Assembly (NCBI GenBank): GCA_903825305.1
Contig: CAIKAC010000013.1
Span: 1 to 64,000 of the forward strand
Length of the DNA: 64,000 nt
Reading direction: 5' to 3'
From: an uncultured Actinomycetes bacterium
GTDB taxonomy: Bacteria; Actinomycetota; Acidimicrobiia; Acidimicrobiales; RAAP-2
Shown: piece after piece, positions 6,663-14,017 of the stretch
Layout: every line of letters begins with the position of its first letter
Numbering within the stretch: position 1 is the first letter of the stretch
Notes under the pieces: model-generated
What the model saw: only the letters and a program-made list of their open reading frames with translations
What the model was told of the DNA's origin: nothing
Database searches by the model: none
Program-made: the position numbers and the translations under genes

Positions 6663-9184
6663 CCGACGAACGAAGTCAGTGTTTCTCCGAGCGTCGGGGC
6701 AAGCCGCTCCGCCATGGCTGAGCGATTCCGCAGGCGCTCAATGCCTTGGACCACGGTGCGCTGGCCAACTTTGACCGGATGGGCCTCGAGGAACGAAGCG
6801 ATCTCATCCGCCTTTTCCCGGCTTGTCACGATGCGCGACACACCCATCACCATCCGCGATTGAGCATCAACCGGGAAACGGTTCATAGCTTCATCCCAGC
6901 GCTGGCACAACAGATCAAAGATCTCCAAACCATTTGCCCGGTTGGCGAGCAGTGCGCTCACTTCATAGGGTGCATCTTGGGTGCGAATGTCGTTGCTGAA
7001 ACATGCCTCAAAGGTGCGACGTGTCAGGTTGGCATCGTCAAATGCGCTCAAGGCTCCGAGGTAGCGCTGTTCTGCCTGAGGATCGTCTGCAGACTTGTAG
7101 AGACGGTAGATCTCGTCGTAGTCGCCAGCGCGCCCGACGGCGGCCACTATGCCGATGATGGCACTGGCCAAGTCGCCCTGAAGGTCGCCGGCATCAAAGC
7201 GCTTTAGTGCTTCACTGCGCACCGCTTCATCGGCGCCGAAGGTTCCAAGTGCCCCCAAGATTTGGGCGCGCAGTGAGGCAAGGGTCTCGCTTTCACCACT
7301 CGTGGCCTCCCAGCCCAATTGCTCAAATTTTGGTGAAAGGATTGCGCGAGCTGCGGCCTGAAGATGGGGCCGCTGCTCGTCAGATGCCATGCGATTGAGG
7401 GTGCCGAGCGCCTCGACCACCACGGCCCAGGTAGCCGTCTCGTTGCTCGACACGATGACCGAGGCAAGGTTCAAGAAGTCTCTGAGCTCAACGGCGCCGG
7501 CTTGGGTTGCAGCCCAGGTGTCGGCAACCAAGGTGGCTTGTTCTAGATCGTCAAGGTCAGAGAAATTCGCCATTACGTCAGCGAGTTCACGAGATCCATA
7601 GGCGGTGCGGTACACGCCCCAGCCACCGGCATTGACCACGGTTGGGCCCTCAATGGCAAGGGCTGATTCGCCAAGAATGTGCCTGCTCACCACCGAATTA
7701 CCCAGGGGGCGGGTTAACACGGGCACCTGCCAGAGCTCACCAATGGATGACTCACCAACAGCTGGCGCGAAGGAGAACGGGCGTTGGCTCATGGCACCGT
7801 TCTCGACGGTCACGACTGGGTGGCCTCCTTGGAGGATCCAGGTATTCATAATGGTGGCAACTGGTTCGCCCGATGCTTCTTCGAGAGCGTTCCAAAGGTC
7901 GGTGGTCACCGTGTTGGCGTAGGCATGCTTCGTGAGGTATCGGCGGATACCTGCACGGAAAATTTCCTCGCTCAAATATTGCTCGAGCATTCGAAGGACT
8001 GATCCACCCTTCTCATAGGTCAACAAGTCGAACATGCCGCGAGCGTCTGCAGGGGAGATGACTTCAAACTCAATCGGTCGTGTGGCGTGAAGGCCGTCGA
8101 TCGCCATAGCCATTTCGCGGCTGATGCCAAAGCTGACCCAACGCTTCCAGTTGGGACGGAAGGCATCGACGCACTTGACTTCCATGAAGGTGGCAAATGC
8201 TTCGTTTAACCAAATGCCTTCCCACCAGTCCATGGTGACGAGGTCGCCGAACCACATGTGGGCAATTTCGTGAGCCACCACGTCAGCCACCCGCTCGACT
8301 TCATTGCGAGATGCTGTTGCCGGGTCAACAAGAAGTGCGGTTTCGCGGAAGGTGACGCAGCCCAGGTTTTCCATCGCACCGAATGCAAAGTCTGGGATCG
8401 CTACCAAATCAAGCTTGTCTCCGGGGTAGGGGATTCCGAAATAGTCAGAGAAATACCGCAGAGAAAACGCGGCAATCTCCAATGCGAAAGGAGCGAGCTT
8501 GCCCTTACCCTTGGGATACACAATGCGAACCGGAACCCCGTCAACGTCAATGGCTTCGGTGGCTTCAAAGGGTCCCACCACAAATGCCACCAAATAGGTG
8601 GACATCTTCATCGTTGGTGCGTAGGTGATGACCTTGGTTCCATCTCCCGGGCGCACCTCGGAGACCACGGGACTGTTCGAGTAGGCCTCAAGGTGCTCAG
8701 GCACAATCAGGGTGATATCAAAAATTGCCTTTTTCGAGGGCTCATCAAAGCAGGGGAAGGCACGGCGCGCGTCCGTTGCCTCCATTTGCGACGTGGCGAT
8801 GGTTTGGGTAACCCCATCGGGATCCACGTAGGTGGATCGATAGAACCCGGTCAGAAGATCATTTAAGACTCCCGAGAAACTGATCGCCAAGGTGGCGGTG
8901 CCTGCAGTAATTGTGTCGCCGGTGGTAATCGTGGCGCGTTCTGTTTCCTCATCCAGTGTCACGGTGCAAGGAATGCGGCTCCCATCTTCTTTTTTCAGCA
9001 TGAGGTGATGAAAGGTGAGATCCACGGCATTGAGCACGATGGCATCTACGTCATTGACGATGTCGAGGTTGATTTCAACGTGACCATCAAAACGTGCTTC
9101 CTCAAGGTGAGGAATCAACGAGAGCTGGTACCGACGAGGAAGGACCTCGTCGCTGAGGCGGTACGGGTTTGAGGTTGAAAGCAT
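6659..9184 (-). CDS. M1 family zinc metallo-aminopeptidase (aminopeptidase N-like)
   Basis: An 841-residue protein with the full M1 layout. It has an N-terminal beta saddle, the exopeptidase signature GAMENLG (269-275), the zinc site HEIAH (305-309) with the third ligand Glu in NEAF (about 328), and an ERAP1-like helical C-terminal domain from about residue 510. It removes N-terminal residues from peptides in the cytosol; no signal peptide is seen. At 841 aa it is of normal size for the actinobacterial and archaeal tricorn-factor type. ATG 9184 has TAGCCT 6 nt upstream and no ribosome-binding site, and it is divergent from the kinase gene. First gene of the three-gene minus-strand operon. Confidence 0.93.
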   Translation of the reverse strand: MLSTSNPYRLSDEVLPRRYQLSLIPHLEEARFDGHVEINLDIVNDVDAIVLNAVDLTFHHLMLKKEDGSRIPCTVTLDEETERATITTGDTITAGTATLAISFSGVLNDLLTGFYRSTYVDPDGVTQTIATSQMEATDARRAFPCFDEPSKKAIFDITLIVPEHLEAYSNSPVVSEVRPGDGTKVITYAPTMKMSTYLVAFVVGPFEATEAIDVDGVPVRIVYPKGKGKLAPFALEIAAFSLRYFSDYFGIPYPGDKLDLVAIPDFAFGAMENLGCVTFRETALLVDPATASRNEVERVADVVAHEIAHMWFGDLVTMDWWEGIWLNEAFATFMEVKCVDAFRPNWKRWVSFGISREMAMAIDGLHATRPIEFEVISPADARGMFDLLTYEKGGSVLRMLEQYLSEEIFRAGIRRYLTKHAYANTVTTDLWNALEEASGEPVATIMNTWILQGGHPVVTVENGAMSQRPFSFAPAVGESSIGELWQVPVLTRPLGNSVVSRHILGESALAIEGPTVVNAGGWGVYRTAYGSRELADVMANFSDLDDLEQATLVADTWAATQAGAVELRDFLNLASVIVSSNETATWAVVVEALGTLNRMASDEQRPHLQAAARAILSPKFEQLGWEATSGESETLASLRAQILGALGTFGADEAVRSEALKRFDAGDLQGDLASAIIGIVAAVGRAGDYDEIYRLYKSADDPQAEQRYLGALSAFDDANLTRRTFEACFSNDIRTQDAPYEVSALLANRANGLEIFDLLCQRWDEAMNRFPVDAQSRMVMGVSRIVTSREKADEIASFLEAHPVKVGQRTVVQGIERLRNRSAMAERLAPTLGETLTSFVG

Positions 9185-9190
9185 CCGATC

Positions 9191-9196
9191 AGGCTA
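9191..9196 (-). promoter_or_regulatory. putative -10 element (TAGCCT) for the M1 aminopeptidase operon
   Basis: TAGCCT on the minus strand ends 6 nt before ATG 9184. It faces the kinase -10 element at 9210-9215, giving a compact divergent promoter pair. Confidence 0.4.
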
Positions 9197-9209
9197 TCTG
9201 CCGAGCGCC

Positions 9210-9215
9210 TAGCGT
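9210..9215 (+). promoter_or_regulatory. putative -10 element (TAGCGT) for the PfkB kinase gene
   Basis: TAGCGT is 7 nt before GTG 9223, with no Shine-Dalgarno sequence. It selects GTG 9223 over the in-frame GTG at 9214, which would lie inside the element. Confidence 0.4.
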
Positions 9216-9222
9216 GAACGTC

Positions 9223-10257
9223 GTGAATGATGCCGTACCTGTCTCGCTGAATCCCAAACCCCCCGTTTTGCTTGATGTGGTGGGTATCGGTTCCCCCCTT
9301 CTGGATGTGGTCTCACGGAGCGATGATGCGCTCTTAGAGCGCTTAGGTCTCCCCAAGGGTTCGATGACATTGGTGGACCGAGACGCTGCTGAAGCCATCC
9401 ATGCATCCATGGGGACCACGATTCAAGTATCGGGAGGTTCGGCAGCCAATACCGTGGCAGGCGTGGCCAGTCTCGGTGGCAGCGCTGGTTTTGTGGGTCG
9501 GATCGCCGATGACGAAATCGGGGCCCTGTTTTCTCATGACATTTCGGCCATAGGTGTTGAATTCGAAGCCGCAATCGTGCCGAGTACCCATGAAGGATCG
9601 GGTCGATGCCTCGTTATCGTGACCGAAGACGCCCAACGAACCATGGCTACACACCTAGGAGTAGCCAATGGATTCGCACTCGAGGATCTTGACCAGGGCA
9701 TTATCGAACGGGCTCAAATTACCTATCTTGAGGGTTATCTCTTTGATCAAGCCCCAGCCAAGGAGGCGATGCGAGCCGCGGTCAGAGTTGCCCATGATGG
9801 CTACGGATCAGTCGCCCTTTCGCTGTCCGACAGTTTTTGTGTTGATCGCCACCGATCTGATTTTCTAACCCTGATCGAAGAGGACGTGGAACTGCTCTTC
9901 GCCAACGAGGACGAAATACGTGGTCTCTTTGGTGCTACCACTACCAAAGCCGCCCTCGAGGCACTCGATGATCTTGGCATTGTGGCCGCGATAACGCTGG
10001 GCGAAAAGGGTTGCGTTGTTGTTACGCCCTCGGGTCGGGTTGAGGTGCCGGCGGTATCGGTCGCCGAAGTGATTGATACCAATGGGGCTGGTGACTTATT
10101 CGCAGCGGGCTTTCTCTATGGCATGACGCACAACTACGAACCGGTTCGTTCGGCCGAACTCGGCGCACTATGTGCAAGTGAAGTGATTAGCCACCTTGGT
10201 GCTCGACCTCAGCGAGACTTGCGTGAGCTGGCACTCAACGTTGGTTTGCTCGATTAA
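9223..10257 (+). CDS. PfkB family kinase, adenosine kinase-like
   Basis: A 344-residue ribokinase-fold enzyme. Near the N-terminus is the substrate loop VSGGSAANTVAGVASLGG with VGRIADDEIG. Near the C-terminus is the anion-hole and catalytic-base motif DTNGAGDLFAAGFLYG, in which GAGD supplies the catalytic Asp. The overall match (long N-terminal segment, LGVANGF, NEDE-I-GLFG) is closest to bacterial adenosine kinases of the PfkB family, which make AMP from adenosine and ATP. A sugar kinase role cannot be excluded. The start is set by the upstream TAGCGT; two other starts (9169 and 9214) are possible. Single gene, convergent with the membrane protein at 10258 with no gap. Confidence 0.85.
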   Translation: MNDAVPVSLNPKPPVLLDVVGIGSPLLDVVSRSDDALLERLGLPKGSMTLVDRDAAEAIHASMGTTIQVSGGSAANTVAGVASLGGSAGFVGRIADDEIGALFSHDISAIGVEFEAAIVPSTHEGSGRCLVIVTEDAQRTMATHLGVANGFALEDLDQGIIERAQITYLEGYLFDQAPAKEAMRAAVRVAHDGYGSVALSLSDSFCVDRHRSDFLTLIEEDVELLFANEDEIRGLFGATTTKAALEALDDLGIVAAITLGEKGCVVVTPSGRVEVPAVSVAEVIDTNGAGDLFAAGFLYGMTHNYEPVRSAELGALCASEVISHLGARPQRDLRELALNVGLLD

Positions 10258-11271
10258 CTAAATCAGATTCCGGCGTTGCAAGTCATAGAGCAGCGCGGCT
10301 CCAGGAATCGGTGGACCCCAGTAGACGGCAATGCGCCAGAGCACAGCGGCAATGAGAGCCGCATTGTGCTCCACGCCGACGGCAGCGAGACCAGCCACCA
10401 CAATGGCCTCAGGCGCCCCTAGGCCGCCAGGAATGGGCACCACGCTCGACGCCGATGAGGCCAGGGCAACAATGACGATGATTGCGGAAAGATTCGCACT
10501 CTGATGAAGCGCCGACAACACGATGCACATGCACGCGGTCATGGCCGCCATGCTCAGCAGTTCTCCAAGAACGACGATGAGTCCGTTGAGGGGTCGTTTT
10601 ACGACACTGAGAATTTGAACTCCGGCTCGGTGGAACCACGCAATTATCTTGCTGCGCATGCTGGGCGCCTTGATGAAAATGGTCACCAAAATTGCCATAG
10701 CAATAATGACTGCAATGGTCACCCACTCACCCGAGGGAACGTCGCCTTTGAGTTGCGAGACATTCAGGCTGCTTGACGCACTCGCGGCAGCCACCGCGAA
10801 GATAACCAGTCCTGATCCCACTGAAACGATGTCACAGACGCCAAAGGCTGCCGCCGATGCAGCAGAGTCGAGACCACATCTGGCAAGAAATCTCATGGTG
10901 AGCGCGGCGGAGCCAACACTCTCGGGGGTGAGCATGGCGGTAACTGATTCGCCGGCTTGAAGTTCAATGGTTCGAGCCAAGGGGAGTTGCTTACCCGCGG
11001 CACCAACGAGGCAGATGGCGTTGCCGACATAGATGCCTGGCTCGACGACAAGCAGGAGCGCGAGGAGCCACCACGAAACCGAATGCGTGGCCAGGTAGGT
11101 GGGCAAGTGGGTTGCGTAACTGACAAAAAAGGCCAACAGGGCCAGGGTCGCCATGGCAACGCCCAAGGTGACGGGGGTGAGCTTTATTCGCTTGGCGAGT
11201 TTGGCTAGGTCTCCGTGAAGTTCAGAAGGCTGAATCTGGGCAAGAAGGTGATGTTTGGTTGTGGGCGTCAT
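10258..11271 (-). CDS. flippase-like membrane protein (lysylphosphatidylglycerol synthase TM region / UPF0104 family)
   Basis: A 337-residue protein with about eight hydrophobic helices after a 45-residue hydrophilic N-terminus. It carries family features LTPESVGSAALTMRFLARCG, the GVCDIVSVGSGLV helix and PIPGGLGAPEAIVVAGLAAVGV, which is the conserved PGGLG-x-E motif of this family. Homologues are the membrane half of MprF and related flippases of charged or glycosylated lipids. No aminoacyl-transferase domain is present, so it is not a full MprF. Translationally coupled to ctaG (4-nt overlap). Substrate unknown. Confidence 0.82.
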   Translation of the reverse strand: MTPTTKHHLLAQIQPSELHGDLAKLAKRIKLTPVTLGVAMATLALLAFFVSYATHLPTYLATHSVSWWLLALLLVVEPGIYVGNAICLVGAAGKQLPLARTIELQAGESVTAMLTPESVGSAALTMRFLARCGLDSAASAAAFGVCDIVSVGSGLVIFAVAAASASSSLNVSQLKGDVPSGEWVTIAVIIAMAILVTIFIKAPSMRSKIIAWFHRAGVQILSVVKRPLNGLIVVLGELLSMAAMTACMCIVLSALHQSANLSAIIVIVALASSASSVVPIPGGLGAPEAIVVAGLAAVGVEHNAALIAAVLWRIAVYWGPPIPGAALLYDLQRRNLI

Positions 11272-12167
11272 GGCTGCGCTTGGGCGGCCTCTCGTGCATC
11301 GAGTTCAGCATCAATCTGGCGAGCTTTGGCTTCTTCTGATTTCATCCAGGTGAACGCTACAGGTCCCATGGCGAGGAGCATGAGGAAGTCGCCACCAATC
11401 CACATAATGGCGCCGCCCAAGCGAATGTCCGAGATCACACTTGGCCCCCAATTTCTCGGCATTTGCGCCAAAGCAGGCACGGTGTTGTGATCACTCATTG
11501 CCAGCGCCAGGCCCGTGAAGGTATCGACCGGTACGGCTAATGCCAAGTAGACGAGCCGCTGGCCGGGGCCTAGAGGATGGCGCATGGGCTCAATATTGAC
11601 GACCGGCCTCCAGAATAAATAACCAACGAGCAAAAAGCCCAGCTGTTCGGCATGGTGAACCCAGAGGTGTTCCATCATCACGTTGAACAGACTCGTCAAG
11701 TGGGTGACCGGGATGAAGATCGCATAACAAGCAAAGCCAATGGCGGGACGACCAAAGAACTCCCCAACGCGAGAGTCGACGATTCGATTCATCAGCGATC
11801 CGAGTGCACCGGGGGTGGCTTCGAGGAGTAGCTGCAGGGGAGCGCCCATGGCAAAGAGGGCGGAAGAGACCATGATGAGCAAGAGGTGCTGCACCATGTG
11901 GTCCGAGAACAAGGTCATGTCGTAGGTGCCAATTGCAGATTCGGTAGCGATGAAAACGCACAAGAGCCCAGTGAAGGTAATGACTGAACGCTTTGGGCTC
12001 CAGCGTCGATCCTTGATCCTTGACCAACGGCGAGCCAACACGAGGTAACAGAGGCCGTAGCCCACGATCAAGATGGTGGGCACCCAGGCAAAGCTAAATT
12101 CGAAGGCTGTCTTGATCGTGAGAGGCCCGGGTATCGGCATGGCATCCATGGCCAAGAGCAAAGACAT
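11268..12167 (-). CDS. ctaG: cytochrome c oxidase assembly protein, CtaG (caa3) family
   Basis: A 299-residue polytopic membrane protein. Conserved His-rich helices include DHMVQHLLLIMVSSALFAMG, ATPGAL and HLWVHHAEQLGFLLVGYLFW, as in CtaG proteins that help insert copper into caa3-type oxidases in Bacillus. In actinobacteria related domains also occur in copper import fusions. The charged C-terminus ends in an Ala/Glu tail. An in-frame ATG at 12227 exists, but ATG 12167 has TAGCGT exactly 7 nt upstream and leaves room for the divergent gene, so I choose it. It is followed by the flippase-like gene in the same operon. Confidence 0.82.
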   Translation of the reverse strand: MSLLLAMDAMPIPGPLTIKTAFEFSFAWVPTILIVGYGLCYLVLARRWSRIKDRRWSPKRSVITFTGLLCVFIATESAIGTYDMTLFSDHMVQHLLLIMVSSALFAMGAPLQLLLEATPGALGSLMNRIVDSRVGEFFGRPAIGFACYAIFIPVTHLTSLFNVMMEHLWVHHAEQLGFLLVGYLFWRPVVNIEPMRHPLGPGQRLVYLALAVPVDTFTGLALAMSDHNTVPALAQMPRNWGPSVISDIRLGGAIMWIGGDFLMLLAMGPVAFTWMKSEEAKARQIDAELDAREAAQAQP

Positions 12168-12174
12168 GTTTAGA

Positions 12175-12180
12175 ACGCTA
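12175..12180 (-). promoter_or_regulatory. putative -10 element (TAGCGT) for ctaG
   Basis: TAGCGT on the minus strand, 7 nt before ATG 12167, no Shine-Dalgarno sequence. Divergent from TAGGCT at 12211. Confidence 0.4.
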
Positions 12181-12210
12181 CTTGGCCACCTGAGGAGGGC
12201 AAACGCTGAG

Positions 12211-12216
12211 TAGGCT
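12211..12216 (+). promoter_or_regulatory. putative -10 element (TAGGCT) for the small membrane protein operon
   Basis: TAGGCT ends 9 nt before ATG 12226. No ribosome-binding site is visible. Confidence 0.38.
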
Positions 12217-12225
12217 GAAGATCTC

Positions 12226-12597
12226 ATGACTAGCCCGTGGTTTTCTCGACGTGCATTGCGTATCCACGTCTTATCTCTCCTCTGGGTTGGCGTCTGTGCC
12301 GCCGCTGCATGGTGGCAAATATCGCGAGCTGCCGATGGGAATGCCTTGTCTTGGGTCTATGCCATCGAATGGCCAGTGTTTGCCCTGGGTGGCATTTACG
12401 TGTGGTGGCGCCTGTTGCACACCGAACCAGTAACCGCCGAGCAACGAGAAGAGCGCCGCAAACTCGAAGAGGGACTCAGGGCTCAGGCTCAAGCTTCGAA
12501 GCGACGCCCGGACGATGAAGATGAGGCTCTCAGGGCCTACAACGACCACCTCGCCAATTTGGCTGCTGAAGATCAAACGCGAAGGACAGAACCATGA
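12226..12597 (+). CDS. small two-helix membrane protein with charged C-terminal tail, function unknown
   Basis: 123 residues. After a basic N-terminus come two hydrophobic helices (about 13-31 and 43-62, the latter containing YAIEWPVFALGGIYVWWRLL), then a strongly charged helical tail with repeated Glu/Arg and an acidic PDDEDEALRAYNDHLANLA segment. Proteins of this shape commonly lie beside DUF3817 genes in actinobacteria, sometimes annotated as regulators of a glucitol operon; I see nothing that supports a DNA-binding role. The tail looks cytosolic and may form a coiled coil. It overlaps the DUF3817 gene by 4 nt, so the two products are probably made together. Confidence 0.75.
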   Translation: MTSPWFSRRALRIHVLSLLWVGVCAAAAWWQISRAADGNALSWVYAIEWPVFALGGIYVWWRLLHTEPVTAEQREERRKLEEGLRAQAQASKRRPDDEDEALRAYNDHLANLAAEDQTRRTEP

Positions 12598-12926
12598 CCG
12601 ATATGAAATCGCTGCCGACATCGCTCAAGCTGTATCGCTACATGTCATTTGCGGTTGGCGTCATGCTCTTGATTTTCTGCGTGTTCATTATTTTGCGCCA
12701 CGGATTCGGCGTGGGGGCTAAAGCCGAGATGGTGGTCGCACAAATCCATGGTCTGCTCTACATGATCTACTTGGCAACCGTGCTGAACGTCTGGCTCAAA
12801 CTTCGTCCAACGTTTGGAAAAATCGTGGGGATGATCTGCGCCGGCTTCGTGCCGTTCTTGGCATTCTTCGTTGAGCACGCCACCATCGCGAGTCTCGCGG
12901 CAACAGCATCAGCGAACGACAAATAG
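12594..12926 (+). CDS. DUF3817 family integral membrane protein
   Basis: 110 residues with three hydrophobic helices. The family-like pattern is a first helix beginning YRYMSFAVGVMLLIFCVFI, a central helix containing AQIHGLLYMIYLATVLN with a conserved His, and PTFGKIVGMICAGFVPFLAFFVEH. DUF3817 proteins are small actinobacterial membrane proteins of unknown function, sometimes found near guaA or in fusion with YdbT-like regions. Translationally coupled to the preceding charged-tail protein. It converges on the bL37 gene, with an inverted repeat between them. Confidence 0.8.
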   Translation: MTDMKSLPTSLKLYRYMSFAVGVMLLIFCVFIILRHGFGVGAKAEMVVAQIHGLLYMIYLATVLNVWLKLRPTFGKIVGMICAGFVPFLAFFVEHATIASLAATASANDK

Positions 12927-12950
12927 CCCGACGCAAGGCCGGGAAAGATT

Positions 12951-12980
12951 CACCAAGGGAAAGAAATAAGAGGCTTGGTG
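12951..12980. repeat. inverted repeat between convergent genes, possible bidirectional terminator
   Basis: CACCAAG (12951-12957) and CTTGGTG (12974-12980) form a perfect 7-bp stem around a 16-nt purine-rich loop, in the space between DUF3817 and bL37. There is no clear T-run on either side, so termination is only suggested by position. Confidence 0.3.
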
Positions 12981-12994
12981 CGGGGCCGCTGGGC

Positions 12995-13078
12995 CTAGCC
13001 GCGACCGCAGTTCGGCTTCTTGCCGTGGTTGGCCTTCTTCTTGGCCCGGAGCTTGCGCTTGACAGTTCGCTTCGACAT
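12995..13078 (-). CDS. 50S ribosomal protein bL37 (27 residues)
   Basis: A very short, strongly basic open frame: MSKRTVKRKLR, then AKKKANHGKKPNCGRG. The C-terminal block K-x-K-ANHGK-x-PN matches what I know of mycobacterial bL37, a 24-residue protein found in 50S ribosome structures, where it lies in the rRNA. About half of the residues are Lys or Arg. I take ATG 13078, because TAACAT (13089-13094) lies 10 nt upstream. An ATG at 13090 would add MDNL and sits 16 nt from a GGAGG. The ending CGRG is longer than in mycobacteria. Genes this short are usually missed by gene callers. Confidence 0.72.
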   Translation of the reverse strand: MSKRTVKRKLRAKKKANHGKKPNCGRG

Positions 13079-13088
13079 AAGGTTGTCC

Positions 13089-13094
13089 ATGTTA
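13089..13094 (-). promoter_or_regulatory. possible -10 element (TAACAT) for bL37
   Basis: TAACAT on the minus strand, 10 nt before ATG 13078. It overlaps the alternative ATG at 13090, so the two start choices exclude each other. Confidence 0.25.
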
Positions 13095-13153
13095 CTCAAA
13101 TCGGCGCCTCCTGAGTTCGCTGGCCTCCGTCGTCCTCGTGGGAACATGGATTT

Positions 13154-13996
13154 GTGAGCGCTCCCCTCGTGTTAATCGGCACGCCAATAGGCAATCTTGG
13201 TGATTTAAGCCCTCGAGCGGCCCAAGCTTTGGCGGCAGCTGACGTCATGTACTGCGAAGACACCCGTCGCACCCGAATTTTGCTGAATGCCCTCGACATC
13301 CCGTCTAAAGCCCGCTTGGTGTCGCTTCATGAGCACAATGAACGCGCCAAAGCCCAACAAGTGGTTGACAAGCTCAAGGCGGGCGAACAGGTCGTCGTCG
13401 TCTCTGACGCTGGCATGCCAGGAATTTCTGACCCAGGGGCGGAGCTCGTAGCCGTGGCCGTGGCCCAAGGCTGCGATATTACGGTCATTCCAGGACCGTC
13501 CGCGGTCCTTGGCGCGCTCGTCATTTCAGGACTCGCTACCGACCGCTTCGTTATGGAAGGTTTCTTGCCACGCAAAGGACGCGAGCGGAGAAACCGCCTC
13601 GAAGCCCTCGCCCACGAAGAGCGCACCACCATCATCTTTGAATCTCCCCACCGTCTCGTTGACACCTTGCAGGATTTGGCAGACCTTGGTGACGATCAAC
13701 GAGGGGTGTGCGTGGTCCGAGAACTCACCAAAATCCACGAGGAAGTCATCCGCGGCACCCTGCGTTCGGTGGGCGAGCACTTCGGCGGCGGGGAAGTCCG
13801 AGGTGAAATCGTCATCGTCCTAGGCGGTGCACAACCACAAGCTGCTCGTGAGGTCTCTGATGCAGAGATCCGGGCCCATCTCGAGGCCTGCGTGGCATCG
13901 GGTATGTCCAAACGAGACGCTGCGTCAGCCGCCGCGGCCGAACTCAAGGTGCCTCGCAGTAGAGCCTATGAGCTGGCCTCTTCGCTCACCCGCTGA
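13154..13996 (+). CDS. rsmI: 16S rRNA (cytidine(1402)-2'-O)-methyltransferase
   Basis: 280 residues, tetrapyrrole-methylase fold. The N-terminus LVLIGTPIGNLGDLSPRA, then EDTRRTRILL, LVSLHEHNE, VSDAGMPGISDPG and VIPGPSAVLGALVISGL are the classic RsmI series; IFESPHRL and VVRELTKIHEE follow. It methylates the 2'-hydroxyl of C1402 in the decoding centre of 16S rRNA using SAM. A short helical C-terminal extension (about 225-280) has the family's small helix-turn region. GTG start at 13154; no TAnnnT element or ribosome-binding site is clear. First gene of the block that matches the order of mycobacterial Rv1003-Rv1026. Confidence 0.95.
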   Translation: MSAPLVLIGTPIGNLGDLSPRAAQALAAADVMYCEDTRRTRILLNALDIPSKARLVSLHEHNERAKAQQVVDKLKAGEQVVVVSDAGMPGISDPGAELVAVAVAQGCDITVIPGPSAVLGALVISGLATDRFVMEGFLPRKGRERRNRLEALAHEERTTIIFESPHRLVDTLQDLADLGDDQRGVCVVRELTKIHEEVIRGTLRSVGEHFGGGEVRGEIVIVLGGAQPQAAREVSDAEIRAHLEACVASGMSKRDAASAAAAELKVPRSRAYELASSLTR

Positions 13997-14003
13997 TCGC
14001 CGG

Positions 14004-14009
14004 TACGAT
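14004..14009 (+). promoter_or_regulatory. putative -10 element (TACGAT) for metG
   Basis: TACGAT is 8 nt before GTG 14018, but only 2 nt before ATG 14012. If transcription is leaderless, the protein starts at GTG 14018. Confidence 0.4.
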
Positions 14010-14017
14010 GCATGGCC

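Noticed and set aside
12226-12597. A DNA-binding regulator of a glucitol operon, as such proteins are sometimes named
   Set aside because: Two membrane helices and a charged tail are seen but no DNA-binding motif, so I left the function open.
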